DNA from: Brevibacterium sp. RIT 803
Lineage (GTDB): Bacteria; Actinomycetota; Actinomycetes; Actinomycetales; Brevibacteriaceae
Length of the DNA stretch: 64,000 nt
Direction: 5' to 3'
Assembly (NCBI RefSeq): GCF_016892625.1
Contig: NZ_JAFEMW010000001.1
Location: 186,001-250,000, forward strand
The notes below the pieces were generated by a model. The model made no database searches and had not been told where the DNA came from. It saw only the letters and a program-made list of their open reading frames with translations. Position numbers and translations under genes: made by a program. Numbering within the stretch: the stretch's first letter is position 1; every line of letters starts with the position of its first letter. Positions 43,057 to 52,827 of this stretch are shown in pieces.

Positions 43057-44109
43057 TCACTTCCCGAAATGGCTGAAGCCGCTCGTCGGCACCGGTGCGC
43101 CGTCGAGACTGACCCCGCTGCCGACTCTCATCTCTCCGATTCTCCGCCAGCCTACCGGAGGTGTGTCGAACTGCGCCGACGACGCGACGAAGCCATGGTC
43201 CTCTCCCCCGTTGAGCACCCAGGCCAACGCCAGCTCCTCAGCCTCTGCGGCAGCCTGCGCGGCCCCTTCGCCTGACTGGGCACCCTCGATGGCGCCCGTC
43301 AGGTGCCGTGCTGCAGGCAGCAGCTCATCGATGAGCTCGTGGAGTGAGGAGCGGTCGATGCGGGCGTGGACGCCCGAGGCCGACGCGATCTGCCCCACGT
43401 CCGTGCTCAGCCCATCGGAGACATCGACCATCGCCGAGGCTGCCCCCATGTTCAGGACGGCCGCATAGTCCGGCTGTGGAGCCAATTGGGTGGTGATGAG
43501 TGACGTCAGGCTCTCATCGAGATCAGCATCCCCGTCGACTTCAGCATCCCCGTCGACGCCGGCGAAGAGGAGATCCAATCCGGCTGCGGCACGTCCGATG
43601 GTCCCCGCCAGGTAGATCGAATCGCCCGGCCGCGCACCCGAGCGGGTGATCGCCGCACAATCGGCGACGGTGCCCAAAGCGGTGATCGCGATGACGATGA
43701 GGCCCGAGGATGAGAGGTCTCCGCCGATGATCGGGATCTCGCAGCCCAGGTCGTCACCGGCACGCTCCGCCTCGGCGACAATCCCGGCAAAGAGCGCTTC
43801 GAGGTCCTCTATCTCGGTCGAGTTCGGCACGGCCAGTGACACCAGCAGCCCATGAGGTCTGGCGCCCATGACGCACACATCGGAGAGGTTCTGTGCTGCG
43901 GCTTTGATCCCGAGCCTGCCCCAGTCGAGCCAGGCACGAGTGAAATCCTCGTTCTCCACGAGCATGTCCGCGGTCGACACCAGGTTGCCGTCCACCGCGG
44001 TCACCGCGGCATCGTCTCCGGGTCCGATGACCACCTGCGAACCGCTGCGATTGTGAGAGAGGATGCGTTCGAGCACGTGTGATTCGCCAAGTTCGGACAG
44101 TCGGGTCAT
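43057..44109 (-). CDS. thiL: Thiamine-monophosphate kinase
   Basis: Phosphorylates TMP to the cofactor thiamine diphosphate. The 350 residues belong to the PurM/AIR-synthase-like fold: VVIGPGDDAAV at 27-37, STADMLVENEDFTRAWLDW, AAQNLSDVCVMGARPHGLLVSLAVP and GGDLSSSGLIVIAITALG. An insert of about 20 acidic residues (DGDAEVDGDADLDE) lies after FAGV. The only thiamine gene in view; the position upstream of the DAK2 gene and recG is conserved. Confidence 0.95.
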   Translation of the reverse strand: MTRLSELGESHVLERILSHNRSGSQVVIGPGDDAAVTAVDGNLVSTADMLVENEDFTRAWLDWGRLGIKAAAQNLSDVCVMGARPHGLLVSLAVPNSTEIEDLEALFAGIVAEAERAGDDLGCEIPIIGGDLSSSGLIVIAITALGTVADCAAITRSGARPGDSIYLAGTIGRAAAGLDLLFAGVDGDAEVDGDADLDESLTSLITTQLAPQPDYAAVLNMGAASAMVDVSDGLSTDVGQIASASGVHARIDRSSLHELIDELLPAARHLTGAIEGAQSGEGAAQAAAEAEELALAWVLNGGEDHGFVASSAQFDTPPVGWRRIGEMRVGSGVSLDGAPVPTSGFSHFGK

Positions 44110-44141
44110 GGCTCAAGGTTATCGGGAGATACGGTAGTTGT

Positions 44142-44660
44142 ATGAGATCTCGTCGCCTCCGCCCGTCGCCTCAACGTTCGACTCGTAAGGCGCGCACCAT
44201 CGCCCTGGCCGCCATCGCCACCGTGGTGGCCGGAGTCAGCCTGGCAGGGTGTGAGCGCACGGTCGTCGTCGAGCCTGCTCAGGACGCGCAGAATCCCGAC
44301 TGCGCCGACATCATGCTGCGTATGCCCGATGAGATCGCCGGCGCGAAATCACGCACGACATCCTCCCAGGGCACGAAGGCATGGGGAGATCCCAATATCG
44401 CAGTGGTCCGCTGCGGAGTCACCCCGCCCGGACCGACCACCGATCAGTGCGTGAGCGTGAGCAGCGTCGACTGGATCTCCAAGGCCTCCGAGGAGGACGA
44501 CACTTGGGTCTTCACCAGCTACGGTCGTACCCCGGCAGTCGAGGTCCTCGTCAACCGCAAGGCGGAATCGGGCAACAATGTACTCGCAGCGATCTCGCCG
44601 GCGCTGACTGCTGTGAAGCCTGAGGCCAAGTGTGTGGGAGCCCAAGACCTCGACAGCTGA
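44142..44660 (+). CDS. DUF3515 family lipoprotein
   Basis: Exported protein of unknown function conserved in actinobacteria between thiL and ddl. From ATG 44142 it has 172 residues: basic N-terminus, hydrophobic stretch and lipobox SLAGC (Cys37), then a globular domain with DCADIMLRMPDEIAG, two further cysteines (VRCGVTPPGPT and DQCVSVSSVDW) and a final KCVGAQ. It diverges from thiL with only 32 bases between starts. A possible envelope role is inference. Confidence 0.9.
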   Translation: MRSRRLRPSPQRSTRKARTIALAAIATVVAGVSLAGCERTVVVEPAQDAQNPDCADIMLRMPDEIAGAKSRTTSSQGTKAWGDPNIAVVRCGVTPPGPTTDQCVSVSSVDWISKASEEDDTWVFTSYGRTPAVEVLVNRKAESGNNVLAAISPALTAVKPEAKCVGAQDLDS

Positions 44661-44728
44661 GCAGGTGTGCTCAGGGACGGCAGAAGCCCCAGATCCAGCG
44701 CGACTGAATGGGTGCGCGACTCGGGGAC

Positions 44729-45844
44729 TCAGTGGGTGCGGGCGTGGTCGGCCAGGGCGATGGTGATGAGCTCTGAGATGAGCTCCGGGTATTCGATGCC
44801 GGAGTTCGACCACATGAACGGGTACGCCGAGGTGGGGGTGAACCCCGGGAGCGTGTTGATCTCGTTGATGAGGACGTCACCGGCATCTGTGACGAAGGTG
44901 TCGACTCGTGAGAGTCCTGTGCAGTCGAAGAGCCGGAAGACCTGGGCCGAGAGTTCTTGGATCCGGGCTGTCGTCTTCTCATCGACGCGTGCCGGGCAGG
45001 TCAGCTGCGCATCGGCGAGATTGAGGTATTTGGCCTCGAAGTCATAGAACGAGTGTTCGCCGGAGACTTCGATCTCTCCGGGGAACGAGACACGGACCTC
45101 ACGGTCATGAACCGAGCCGAGCACCGCGCACTCGATCTCACGGCCGACGACCTGTGGTTCGACGATGACCTTGGAGTCATGCTCGAAGGCAGAGCGCAGC
45201 GCCTGATCCAGACCCTCGGCGGACTCGACGCGGCTGACTCCCATGGACGATCCTGCCCGTGCCGGTTTGACGAATACGGGCAGACCAAGTCCGGTGATAC
45301 GAGCCTCGGCGTCGGCCTGCTCTGATTCCCACATGGTCTCGGTCACGAGCTCCCAGGGGCACGTCGGAATTCCGGCGTGGGCCATGAGGGACTTCGTGTA
45401 GTGCTTGTCCATGCTCGCCGCCGAAGCGAAGACCCCGGAACCGACGTAGGCCGTGTCGCTGAGCTCGAACAGGCCTTGCAAGGTTCCGTCTTCCCCGTAC
45501 CGGCCGTGCAGGAGAGGGAAGTAGACGTCGACGGATCCGAGTTCGGTGTACTGCCCCTCGGCGTCCCGCTGCAGCAGAGGTGAGCCCTGAGCGGAGATCG
45601 GGGGGATGACCTCGGTTCCGTTGTCAACGACCTCTGGCATGTCAGCCGGGTCGAAGGCCATCGTCGACCAGTCTTCGACGATGCGCCACACACCGGCCTT
45701 CGTGATGCCGATCGGCAGAACGCGGTAGGCGTCGGTGTCGATGGCCTGGATGACCCCGGCAGCAGTGACGCAGCTGACGGCGTGTTCGCTCGATCGTCCG
45801 CCGAAGAGGACTGCGACGAGTGGCCGGTGATCAGATTCAGGCAT
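44729..45844 (-). CDS. ddl: D-alanine--D-alanine ligase
   Basis: ATP-grasp ligase making the D-Ala-D-Ala dipeptide of peptidoglycan. The 371 residues show VLFGGRSSEHAVSCVTAAGV at the N-terminus (key block GGRSSEH), GRYGEDGTLQGLFEL, FVKPARAGSSMGVSRV, and LINEINTLPGFTPTSAYPFMW in the Mg-binding C-terminal part. It is downstream of the gpsA/plsC/murA set on the same strand and convergent with DUF3515. Confidence 0.97.
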   Translation of the reverse strand: MPESDHRPLVAVLFGGRSSEHAVSCVTAAGVIQAIDTDAYRVLPIGITKAGVWRIVEDWSTMAFDPADMPEVVDNGTEVIPPISAQGSPLLQRDAEGQYTELGSVDVYFPLLHGRYGEDGTLQGLFELSDTAYVGSGVFASAASMDKHYTKSLMAHAGIPTCPWELVTETMWESEQADAEARITGLGLPVFVKPARAGSSMGVSRVESAEGLDQALRSAFEHDSKVIVEPQVVGREIECAVLGSVHDREVRVSFPGEIEVSGEHSFYDFEAKYLNLADAQLTCPARVDEKTTARIQELSAQVFRLFDCTGLSRVDTFVTDAGDVLINEINTLPGFTPTSAYPFMWSNSGIEYPELISELITIALADHARTH

Positions 45845-45900
45845 AGAAATCCTTGGTCGTTAGCGCGCGTGACCGTTTGTACGGACTGGAAAACTCTAGC

Positions 45901-46434
45901 TCACTTGAGCTCGAACGTGCATTCCAGGGATGCACGAGCGATGCCTTTGAAGAACATGTTGAACCCGGCGAAGGCCGGCGAGGCAGATTCGTCGAGGCCA
46001 AGCGGCTGCGCCAGTGCTGTGACGATGAAGAAGTAACGGTGCGGTCCGTGACCCTGTGGTGGGGCGGCACCGACGAAGCGAGGTTCGCCCGCATCGTTGC
46101 GCAGGGTCACTGTTCCAGCAGGCAGAAGGTCCGCCGAGGGATCGCCGGCGTTGGCGGGCAGGCTGGTTGTCGACGCGTCGAGATCGGTCACGACCCAGTG
46201 CCAGAAACCGGAGCCGGTGGGTGCGTCCGGGTCGTAGCAGGTCACGGCGAAGGCCTTGGTCTCTTCGGGGAATCCCGACCAAGACAGCTGCGGGGAGACG
46301 TCCTGGCCGCCGTCGACGCCCATCGCGCCCGAGAGCTGAGGTCCGCTCAGTTCGCCCCCGTTCTCGATGTCCGTGCTGGTGAGAGTGAAGGTCGGAACTT
46401 CGGAAAGGTTGTAGAACGGTGAGTTGACGCTCAT
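45901..46434 (-). CDS. YbhB/YbcL family PEBP-like protein
   Basis: Member of the phosphatidylethanolamine-binding / Raf-kinase-inhibitor superfamily, 177 residues. The signature DPDAPTGSGFWHWVVTDLDAS and the second block GPHRYFFIVTALAQ form the anion-binding pocket. No signal peptide, so cytosolic. Function in bacteria is unclear. It sits between gpsA and ddl, which is not a conserved neighbour pair. Confidence 0.92.
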   Translation of the reverse strand: MSVNSPFYNLSEVPTFTLTSTDIENGGELSGPQLSGAMGVDGGQDVSPQLSWSGFPEETKAFAVTCYDPDAPTGSGFWHWVVTDLDASTTSLPANAGDPSADLLPAGTVTLRNDAGEPRFVGAAPPQGHGPHRYFFIVTALAQPLGLDESASPAFAGFNMFFKGIARASLECTFELK

Positions 46435-46444
46435 GTCTGCTCCT

Positions 46445-46491
46445 TGTCGTGCGGTGTAGTGGTCGTACGATGTCGTGGTCGTGCGATGTGG
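46445..46491. repeat. About three tandem 16-bp imperfect repeats upstream of the PEBP gene
   Basis: TGGTCGTACGATGTCG (46460-46475) and TGGTCGTGCGATGTGG (46476-46491) differ at two positions; TGTCGTGCGGTGTAG (46445-46459) is a decayed third copy. They fill most of the 77-base gpsA-PEBP spacer. Confidence 0.6.
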
Positions 46492-46511
46492 TGCCGGACG
46501 GCCTGAGGTGC

Positions 46512-47525
46512 TCAGGCGGGTGGTCCCTCGTGCTTACGCTTCCGAGACAACAGCAAACCAGCGAGTTCGTCAACCCTCAGCTGTCCTCCGAGGACCGCAC
46601 ACACGGCTTCGGTGATCGGCAGGTCGACTGAGTACCTGCGTCCCAGAGCGAGGATGGCGGGCGCCGATTTCACTCCCTCAGCGGTCTGCGAGGTGTGAGC
46701 GATGACATCGTCCAAGCTCATGCCCTCGCCGAGGTGGCGCCCGAATGTCCGGTTCCGCGACAGCGGCGAGGCACATGTGGCGACGAGGTCGCCGAGTCCG
46801 GCCAGACCCGAGAGGGTGTGCGGCTGGGCACCCATGGCAGCGGCCAGACGAGAGGTCTCGGCCAGGCCGCGGGTGATGATCGAGGCTTTCGAGTTGTCGC
46901 CGAGCTTCTGACCGTCGGCGATGCCGACTGCCAGGGCGATGACGTTCTTCACGGCACCGCCCATCTCGACGCCGACGACGTCGGTGTTGGTATAGGGCCG
47001 GAAGTAGCCGTTCGCGCTGATCTCAGCGACCACCTCGGCGGTCTCGATGCTCTCCGAGGCCACGACAGTGGCTGTGGGCTGACGATCGGCGATCTCACGG
47101 GCCAGGTTCGGGCCGGAGACGACCGCGATCTGGGTGGAGTCCACCTCGGCGACCTCGGCGATGACCTCGGACATGCGTTTGCCCGTGTCGACTTCGATGC
47201 CCTTCATCAGGCTCACGAGCTTCACTCCTGGGCGCAGGTGCGGCTTCCACCGGCTCAGGTTCTCCCTCAGGGTCTGCGCGGGAACGGCGAGGACGATGAC
47301 CTCGGCGTCTGCGACGGCGGCGATGTCATCGGCGGTCGCGCTCAGCAGCTCAGGCAGGACCCGGTCGCCCAGGTACCGTTCGTTGGTGTGCGAGGAGGTG
47401 ATCTCCTCGGCGACCTCGGACCGGCGAGCCCAGAGGGTGACGGGGAATCCAGCATCGGCGACGACAGCGGCATAGGTTGTCCCCCATGATCCGGCGCCCA
47501 GCACTGCGGTCTTCTCGACGCTCAT
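46512..47525 (-). CDS. gpsA: Glycerol-3-phosphate dehydrogenase (NAD(P)+)
   Basis: Makes sn-glycerol-3-phosphate for phospholipid synthesis. The 337 residues begin with the dinucleotide-binding motif VLGAGSWGTTYAAV, then SLMKGIEVDTGKRMSEV, VVSGPNLAREIADRQPTA and the catalytic region GGAVKNVIALAVGIADG, GLAGLGDLVATC and RNRTFGR. The ATG overlaps the plsC stop by four bases. With plsC it forms a G3P-to-phosphatidate module. Confidence 0.97.
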   Translation of the reverse strand: MSVEKTAVLGAGSWGTTYAAVVADAGFPVTLWARRSEVAEEITSSHTNERYLGDRVLPELLSATADDIAAVADAEVIVLAVPAQTLRENLSRWKPHLRPGVKLVSLMKGIEVDTGKRMSEVIAEVAEVDSTQIAVVSGPNLAREIADRQPTATVVASESIETAEVVAEISANGYFRPYTNTDVVGVEMGGAVKNVIALAVGIADGQKLGDNSKASIITRGLAETSRLAAAMGAQPHTLSGLAGLGDLVATCASPLSRNRTFGRHLGEGMSLDDVIAHTSQTAEGVKSAPAILALGRRYSVDLPITEAVCAVLGGQLRVDELAGLLLSRKRKHEGPPA

Positions 47526-48289
47526 TCGCCGACCTCCTTGTTGTGGAATCTCGCCGGCAGCTCACGGTTCGAAAGCTCGCCGACCATCCCTGCGATGGTG
47601 TTCGTCAGACGGTGGGTGAGCACCGTCTTGGCCCTCTTCTCCTCGCGGTGGGGCCACAGGTCCTCGTAGTCGAGGGAAGGCCCGAATCCGACGATGCAGC
47701 TGTGGCTCAGCGGTTTGAACCTCGGCAGTCGAGATCCGCGCGGATAGATTCCGTTGAGTCCCCAGTGGGCGACGGGAATGATCGGCGCCCCGGTTTCAAG
47801 GGCGAGTCGGGCAGTGCCGGATTTGAAGTGCTGGGGCCAGAAGTCCGGGTCCTTGGTCAAGGTTCCCTCGGGGTAGATGACCACGGTCTGGCCGTTGGCC
47901 AAAGCATCTTTGGCGTATTCGAGCGAGTCCCCAGCCTGTCCTGAGGCTCGCAGCACGGGGATCTGGCCGATCGTCTTGAGGATCGTTCCGAGTACGCCGG
48001 AGAACAGAGACGACTTCGCCAGGAAATGCGGCATCCGACCGTGACGTTTGAGGGCCAGGCCCACGAGGATCGGGTCGAGGTGGTTCGCATGGTAGGCGGC
48101 GATGATGGCGGCCTTGCCCGGCGGCGGCAGATGTTCGGCCCCCGTCACCGTCATCTTCGTGGCCGTGCGCATGAGCCCGAAGGCTGCGGTGGCGGCGATG
48201 GTGCCGGCCCGGTTCTGCGCACGCACTGAGGCGGGATCGAAGGAGACGAGGTCGTGATCATTCGAGTCCGGCTCGGTCACCGCACTCAT
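47522..48289 (-). CDS. plsC: 1-acyl-sn-glycerol-3-phosphate acyltransferase family protein
   Basis: Acyltransferase for phosphatidic acid synthesis. From ATG 48289 it has 255 residues, with the HX4D motif in YHANHLDPI (H67-D72), the glycerol-phosphate-binding region near SLFSGVLGTILKTIGQIPVLR, and YPEGTLTKD. The ATG overlaps the murA stop by four bases (ATGA) and the stop overlaps gpsA. The frame upstream to 48532 is murA out of frame. Confidence 0.93.
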   Translation of the reverse strand: MSAVTEPDSNDHDLVSFDPASVRAQNRAGTIAATAAFGLMRTATKMTVTGAEHLPPPGKAAIIAAYHANHLDPILVGLALKRHGRMPHFLAKSSLFSGVLGTILKTIGQIPVLRASGQAGDSLEYAKDALANGQTVVIYPEGTLTKDPDFWPQHFKSGTARLALETGAPIIPVAHWGLNGIYPRGSRLPRFKPLSHSCIVGFGPSLDYEDLWPHREEKRAKTVLTHRLTNTIAGMVGELSNRELPARFHNKEVGE

Positions 48290-49602
48290 GCGGCTACCTC
48301 GGCCCCGAGACCGAGAAGCTTGTCGAGGAAGTTCTCGTATCCGCGGTTGATGAGCTCGATGCCGTGGACCTGGCTGGTGCCGCGTGCTGCCAGGGCTGCG
48401 ATGAGGTGGCTGAACCCACCGCGCAGATCGGGCACGTCGATACGTGTTCCGGTGAGTTCGGTAGGCCCGGAGACCACGGCTGAATGCTGGTAGTTGCGAC
48501 GCCCGAACCGGCAGGGTGTGCCGCCCAGGCATTCGCGGTACAGCTGGATCTGGGCACCCATCTCACCGAGCGCATGGGTGAAGCCGAAGCGGTTCTCGTA
48601 CACGGTTTCGTGGATGATCGACAGTCCCTCGGCCTGGGTCATGGCAACGACGAGCGGCTGCTGCCAATCCGTCATGAAGCCCGGGTGCACGTCGGTCTCC
48701 AGCGCGAAGGACGTGAGCTTGCCACCGGGGTGGCGGAAACGGATCCCGGTCTCCTCGACCTCGAATTCGCCGCCGATGCGCCGGAAGACGTTGAGGAAGG
48801 TGATGAGCTCGGGCTGAGAGGCACCTTCGACGAAGATGTCTCCGCCGGTGGCCAGCGCGGCAGAGGCCCACGAGGCGGTCTCATTGCGGTCCGGCAGCGC
48901 GCGGTGGATGAAGCCGCGCAGGGTCTCCACGCCCTCGATGCGCACCACACGGTCGGTGTCGACGGTGATGATGGCGCCCATCTTCTGCAGCAGGGCGATG
49001 AGATCCATGATCTCGGGTTCGATGGCCGCATTGCGCAGCTCGGTCACGCCTTCGGCGCGGACCGCGGTCAGCAGAACCTGCTCGGTGGCACCCACAGAGG
49101 GGAAAGGCAGTTCGACCTTCGTGCCCTGGAGTCGTCCTCGGGTGGTGAGCATGATGCCGCCGGAGGTCTTGTCGACCTCGGCACCGAACTGCCGCAGCAC
49201 ATCGAGGTGGAAGTTGATGGGACGATCACCGATGTGGCAGCCGCCCAGATCCGGAATGAAGGCTTGGCCCAGGCTGTGCAGGAGGGGTCCGCAGAAGAGG
49301 ATCGGGATCCGAGAGGAACCGGCGTGCGCATCGATGTCGACGATCGATCCCTGTGCCATATCGGAGGGGTCCAGGTGAAGTTCACCATCGGACAGCTGCC
49401 CATCGGCCCCGGGCGTGACCCGAACCCCGTGGAGCTCGAGCAGACCGGTGACGATCTCAACGTCCCTGATCTGCGGCACTCCGCGCAGCACGGAGGGCGT
49501 CTCTCCCAACAATGAGGCGACCATGGCCTTGGGAACCAGGTTCTTGGCACCTCTGACCTGGACGGTTCCACCTAACGGGTTACCGCCGCGAACTTCGAGC
49601 AT
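48286..49602 (-). CDS. murA: UDP-N-acetylglucosamine 1-carboxyvinyltransferase
   Basis: First committed step of peptidoglycan synthesis (enolpyruvyl transfer). The 438 residues contain GTVQVRGAKNLVPKAMVASLLGE, the catalytic loop FIPDLGGCHIGDRPINFH with Cys122 (the fosfomycin-reactive residue; an Asp here would give resistance), and RTSQVHG-like C-terminal sequence. GGGAGGAAC supports ATG 49602. It heads the coupled murA-plsC-gpsA unit. Confidence 0.97.
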   Translation of the reverse strand: MLEVRGGNPLGGTVQVRGAKNLVPKAMVASLLGETPSVLRGVPQIRDVEIVTGLLELHGVRVTPGADGQLSDGELHLDPSDMAQGSIVDIDAHAGSSRIPILFCGPLLHSLGQAFIPDLGGCHIGDRPINFHLDVLRQFGAEVDKTSGGIMLTTRGRLQGTKVELPFPSVGATEQVLLTAVRAEGVTELRNAAIEPEIMDLIALLQKMGAIITVDTDRVVRIEGVETLRGFIHRALPDRNETASWASAALATGGDIFVEGASQPELITFLNVFRRIGGEFEVEETGIRFRHPGGKLTSFALETDVHPGFMTDWQQPLVVAMTQAEGLSIIHETVYENRFGFTHALGEMGAQIQLYRECLGGTPCRFGRRNYQHSAVVSGPTELTGTRIDVPDLRGGFSHLIAALAARGTSQVHGIELINRGYENFLDKLLGLGAEVAA

Positions 49603-49706
49603 GTTCCTCCCTGCGTCACACTTGCACCCGGTAGGATCCGGACGTCGCCCAGACTAGTCCGGACTCGTCCAAGACTAGCGCAGACGCGGCGTGGGTCCCC
49701 TGTGGC

Positions 49707-49810
49707 ACGGCTCTCAGACCGTCGCGTTCGACGATTCGAGCCTCCACTGAAAGGGCTCAGACCTTCACTGAGAAAGCGTCAGACTTTCGCTGAGGAAGGT
49801 TCAGACCTTC
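49707..49810 (-). repeat. Array of small hairpin units at the leuD 3' end
   Basis: Three adjacent units of 21-22 bases (49746-49766, 49767-49788, 49789-49810) each end in TCAGACYTTC. On the minus strand each forms a short hairpin: GAAGG/CCTTC, GAAAG/CTTTC and GAAGG/CTTTC (one wobble), all with a TCTGA loop. A degenerate fourth stem ACGG/CCGT with the same loop lies at 49707-49722. The third unit contains the leuD stop codon (49801-49803). Confidence 0.75.
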
Positions 49811-50400
49811 GCGGGCAGAGTCGTCGGCTTGAACCTCGCCCGTTTGGACTCGAAATCGGAGATCTCGGATTCCTTGGCCAAGGTCAGGCTGATGTCGTCA
49901 TGGCCTTCGAGGAGGCGCCAGCGCGTGTAGTCATCGATCTGGAACGTCACCGTGACCGAATCGCAGGTCACGGTCTTCGCGTTCAGGTCCACGGTGATCG
50001 GGGTGCCCGGGTGGTTCTCCAGGATCTTCCAGATCAATTCGATGTCGTCCTGTTCCAGCTGAGCCGCCAAAAGGCCCTCTTTGCCGGAGTTGCCGCGGAA
50101 GATGTCTCCGAAGCGCGAGGAGAGGACGACGCGGAAACCGTAGTCCTTCAGGGCCCACACGGCGTGTTCACGCGATGAGCCAGTGCCGAAATCAGGTCCG
50201 GCCACGAGGACGGAGCCGGCCGAGAAGTCAGGGTCGTTGAGGACGAAATCGTCGTTCGTCCGCCACCGGTAGAACAGCGCGTCCTCGAACCCGGTGCGGG
50301 TGACCCGCTTGAGGAACTTCGCCGGGATGATCTGGTCGGTGTCGATGTTGGCGCGACGCAGCGGGACGCCGATGCCGGTATGTGTGCTGAAAGCTTCCAT
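49801..50400 (-). CDS. leuD: 3-isopropylmalate dehydratase small subunit
   Basis: Isomerises 2- to 3-isopropylmalate with LeuC in leucine synthesis. The 199 residues include [73 protein letters not shown] (key block GTGSSREHA). It starts 13 bases after leuC. Its stop codon falls in a hairpin repeat array. Confidence 0.97.
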   Translation of the reverse strand: MEAFSTHTGIGVPLRRANIDTDQIIPAKFLKRVTRTGFEDALFYRWRTNDDFVLNDPDFSAGSVLVAGPDFGTGSSREHAVWALKDYGFRVVLSSRFGDIFRGNSGKEGLLAAQLEQDDIELIWKILENHPGTPITVDLNAKTVTCDSVTVTFQIDDYTRWRLLEGHDDISLTLAKESEISDFESKRARFKPTTLPAKV

Positions 50401-50413
50401 CAGTCGTCAGTCC

Positions 50414-51904
50414 TTAAGCGTTCGCCGAGGTGGGGGTCGGTGTCAGTGTCAAGGTGGGCTTATCGTCCGTCCACGCCACCGGTTCGGCGTCGCGTGGGAG
50501 ATCCTTGACGTCACCGGGCGAGGACAACGTCCCGCGCACGGCGGTGGCCGCTGCCACGAGCGGGGACACCAGGTGGGTGCGCCCGCCCTTGCCCTGACGG
50601 CCTTCGAAGTTGCGGTTCGAGGTTGAGGCACAGCGTTCACCGTCGGCCAGCTGGTCCGGGTTCATGCCCAGGCACATCGAGCAGCCAGCGAAGCGCCACT
50701 CACCTCCGAAGTCCTTGAAGATCACGTCGAGGCCCTCGTCCTCGGCCTGCAGACGGACCTTAGCCGATCCGGGAACAACCATGAAGCGGACGTTCTCGGC
50801 CTTCTTCCGACCGCGAACCACCTCGGCGGCGGCACGCAGGTCTTCGATGCGTGAGTTCGTACACGAACCGAGGAACACGGTGTCGACTTCGATCTCACGC
50901 AGCGGGGTGCCCGGCGTCAGACCCATGTAGGCCAGAGCATTGGCGGCCGATGCCTTGTCGTTCTCGTCGGCGAAGTCATCGGGTGAGGGCACCGAGGCCG
51001 ACAGCGGCAGACCCTGGCCCGGGTTGGTTCCCCAGGTCACGAACGGCTCGATGTCCTTGGCCTCGAGGACGACCTCATGGTCGAAGGTGGCGCCCTCGTC
51101 GGTGTACAGAGTCTTCCAGTACTCGACTGCGGCGTCCCAGTCTTCGCCCTCGGGTGCGTGCGGACGGCCCTTGACGTAGTCGAAGGTGGTCTCGTCCGGG
51201 GCGACCATGCCGGCGCGGGCTCCGGCCTCGATCGACATGTTGCAGATGGTCATCCGCGCTTCCATCGACAGCGCGCGAATCGCCGAACCGCGGTATTCGA
51301 GCACGTAGCCCTGCCCGCCGCCGGTGCCGATCTTCGCGATGATGGCGAGGATGATGTCCTTGGCGCTCGAGCCTTCGGGCAGTTCCCCGTCGACGGTGAT
51401 CGACATCGTCTTGAACGCCTTGAGGCTCAGCGTCTGAGTGGCGAGCACGTGCTCAACCTCTGAGGTGCCGATACCCAGTGCCAGCGCACCGAAGGCGCCG
51501 TGAGTGGAGGTGTGCGAGTCACCGCAGACGACGGTGGTGCCCGGCTGGGTCAGGCCCAGCTGTGGGCCCACGACGTGGACGATTCCCTGGTCGGCATCGC
51601 CGAGGCTGTGCAGCCGGATCCCGAATTCCTGCGTGTTCTGCCGCAGGGTTTCGATCTGCGTGGCAGAGGTGGGCTCGGCGATGGGCTTGTCGATGTCCCA
51701 GGTCGGAGTGTTGTGATCCTCCGTGGCGATCGTCAGGTCGGGGCGGCGCACTGGGCGCCCGGCAAGTCGGAGACCGTCGAATGCCTGCGGGCTGGTGACT
51801 TCGTGGACGAGGTGGAGGTCGATGTAGATGAGGTCGGGCGCACCGTCTTCGCCCAGGGATACGACGTGATCGGCCCAGACCTTCTCGGCCAAAGTGCGTG
51901 GCAT
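50414..51904 (-). CDS. leuC: 3-isopropylmalate dehydratase large subunit
   Basis: 4Fe-4S aconitase-type subunit. From ATG 51904 (GGAGG upstream) it has 496 residues: [42 protein letters not shown], and the cluster cysteines in GSCTNSR and [11 protein letters not shown]-terminal tail of about 20 residues rich in Thr/Pro is extra. The reading frame upstream to 52690 is false, running antisense through the IclR gene. It is divergent from an IclR regulator across 196 bases. Confidence 0.97.
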   Translation of the reverse strand: MPRTLAEKVWADHVVSLGEDGAPDLIYIDLHLVHEVTSPQAFDGLRLAGRPVRRPDLTIATEDHNTPTWDIDKPIAEPTSATQIETLRQNTQEFGIRLHSLGDADQGIVHVVGPQLGLTQPGTTVVCGDSHTSTHGAFGALALGIGTSEVEHVLATQTLSLKAFKTMSITVDGELPEGSSAKDIILAIIAKIGTGGGQGYVLEYRGSAIRALSMEARMTICNMSIEAGARAGMVAPDETTFDYVKGRPHAPEGEDWDAAVEYWKTLYTDEGATFDHEVVLEAKDIEPFVTWGTNPGQGLPLSASVPSPDDFADENDKASAANALAYMGLTPGTPLREIEVDTVFLGSCTNSRIEDLRAAAEVVRGRKKAENVRFMVVPGSAKVRLQAEDEGLDVIFKDFGGEWRFAGCSMCLGMNPDQLADGERCASTSNRNFEGRQGKGGRTHLVSPLVAAATAVRGTLSSPGDVKDLPRDAEPVAWTDDKPTLTLTPTPTSANA

Positions 51905-52100
51905 GATTCCTCCCGCTGGTACAGGGATTGCCTGTACGTGCTTACTGCTGTGACGACCCGTTTTCGGGCGTGGGTGACATTCGATCTGACCACTCGGCGA
52001 GTGCGCGATGTGCGCTCGACGAGTTCGTACAGGAAACCTACTCGCCCGTATCGCATTTCGAACTTGCATCTCGCCCACTGAGACGCGCACAATAGTGTCT

Positions 52101-52817
52101 ATGACAAGCAATGGTAGCGGCGTCGGAGTCATCGACAAGGCCGCAATGGTTCTCTCCGCCCTTGAGGCTGGACCCGCGTCACTGGCCGAGCTGGTCTCAC
52201 TGACCGGACTCGCCCGACCCACTGCCCACCGTCTGGCCGTTGCGCTCGAATTCCATCGCATCGTCGGGCGTGATCTGCAGGGTCGCTTCGTCCTCGGCCC
52301 ACGCCTGGCCGAACTCTCCTCAGCCGCTGGCGAGGACCGCCTGCTCGCCGCGGCCGGACCGGTGCTCGGCCAGCTGCGCGACCAGACCGGCGAGTCCGCC
52401 CAGCTCTTCCGCCGCCAGGGCGACCTGCGCCTGTGCGTAGCCGCCGCCGAACGCCCCGTTGGCCTGCGCGACTCGGTGCCGATCGGTGCCACCCTGAGTA
52501 TGCGCGCGGGTTCCGCCGCCCAGGTGCTCTTGGCCTGGGAGGAACCCGACCGCCTGCATACCGGTCTGCGCGGTGCCCGCTTCTCCGCCACCATGCTCTC
52601 CGGTGTCCGTCGCCGAGGCTGGGCCCAGTCGATAGCCGAACGTGAACGAGGAGTCGCCTCCGTCTCGGCCCCGGTGCGCGGACCCAGCAATCGCGTCGTG
52701 GCCGCTGTGTCGATCTCCGGCCCCGTGGACCGCCTGACCCGTCAACCCGGACGCCTGCACGCGAAGTCCATCATCGAAGCGGCCCGGACCTTGAGCGAAG
52801 CCCTCATCAGAGGCTGA
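52101..52817 (+). CDS. IclR family regulator (LtbR/NdgR type) of leuCD
   Basis: Regulator of 238 residues: N-terminal winged HTH ([39 protein letters not shown], key block [10 protein letters not shown]) and C-terminal effector domain. Divergence from leuCD is conserved in actinobacteria, where LtbR/NdgR controls leucine and sometimes tryptophan genes; its role here is inferred from that. ATG 52101 follows a clear family N-terminus; the frame from 52008 is longer without support. It is followed by a DeoR gene after 10 bases. Confidence 0.92.
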   Translation: MTSNGSGVGVIDKAAMVLSALEAGPASLAELVSLTGLARPTAHRLAVALEFHRIVGRDLQGRFVLGPRLAELSSAAGEDRLLAAAGPVLGQLRDQTGESAQLFRRQGDLRLCVAAAERPVGLRDSVPIGATLSMRAGSAAQVLLAWEEPDRLHTGLRGARFSATMLSGVRRRGWAQSIAERERGVASVSAPVRGPSNRVVAAVSISGPVDRLTRQPGRLHAKSIIEAARTLSEALIRG

Positions 52818-52827
52818 GGACAACCCC

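Noticed and set aside
49707-49810. leuD 3' repeats as a CRISPR array
   Set aside because: Units are only 21-22 bases with no spacer sequences and no cas genes in the window.
51905-52690. Long N-terminal extension of the leuC frame
   Set aside because: It would run through the divergent regulator gene in antisense; the ATG at 51904 has a good ribosome-binding site and the family N-terminus.
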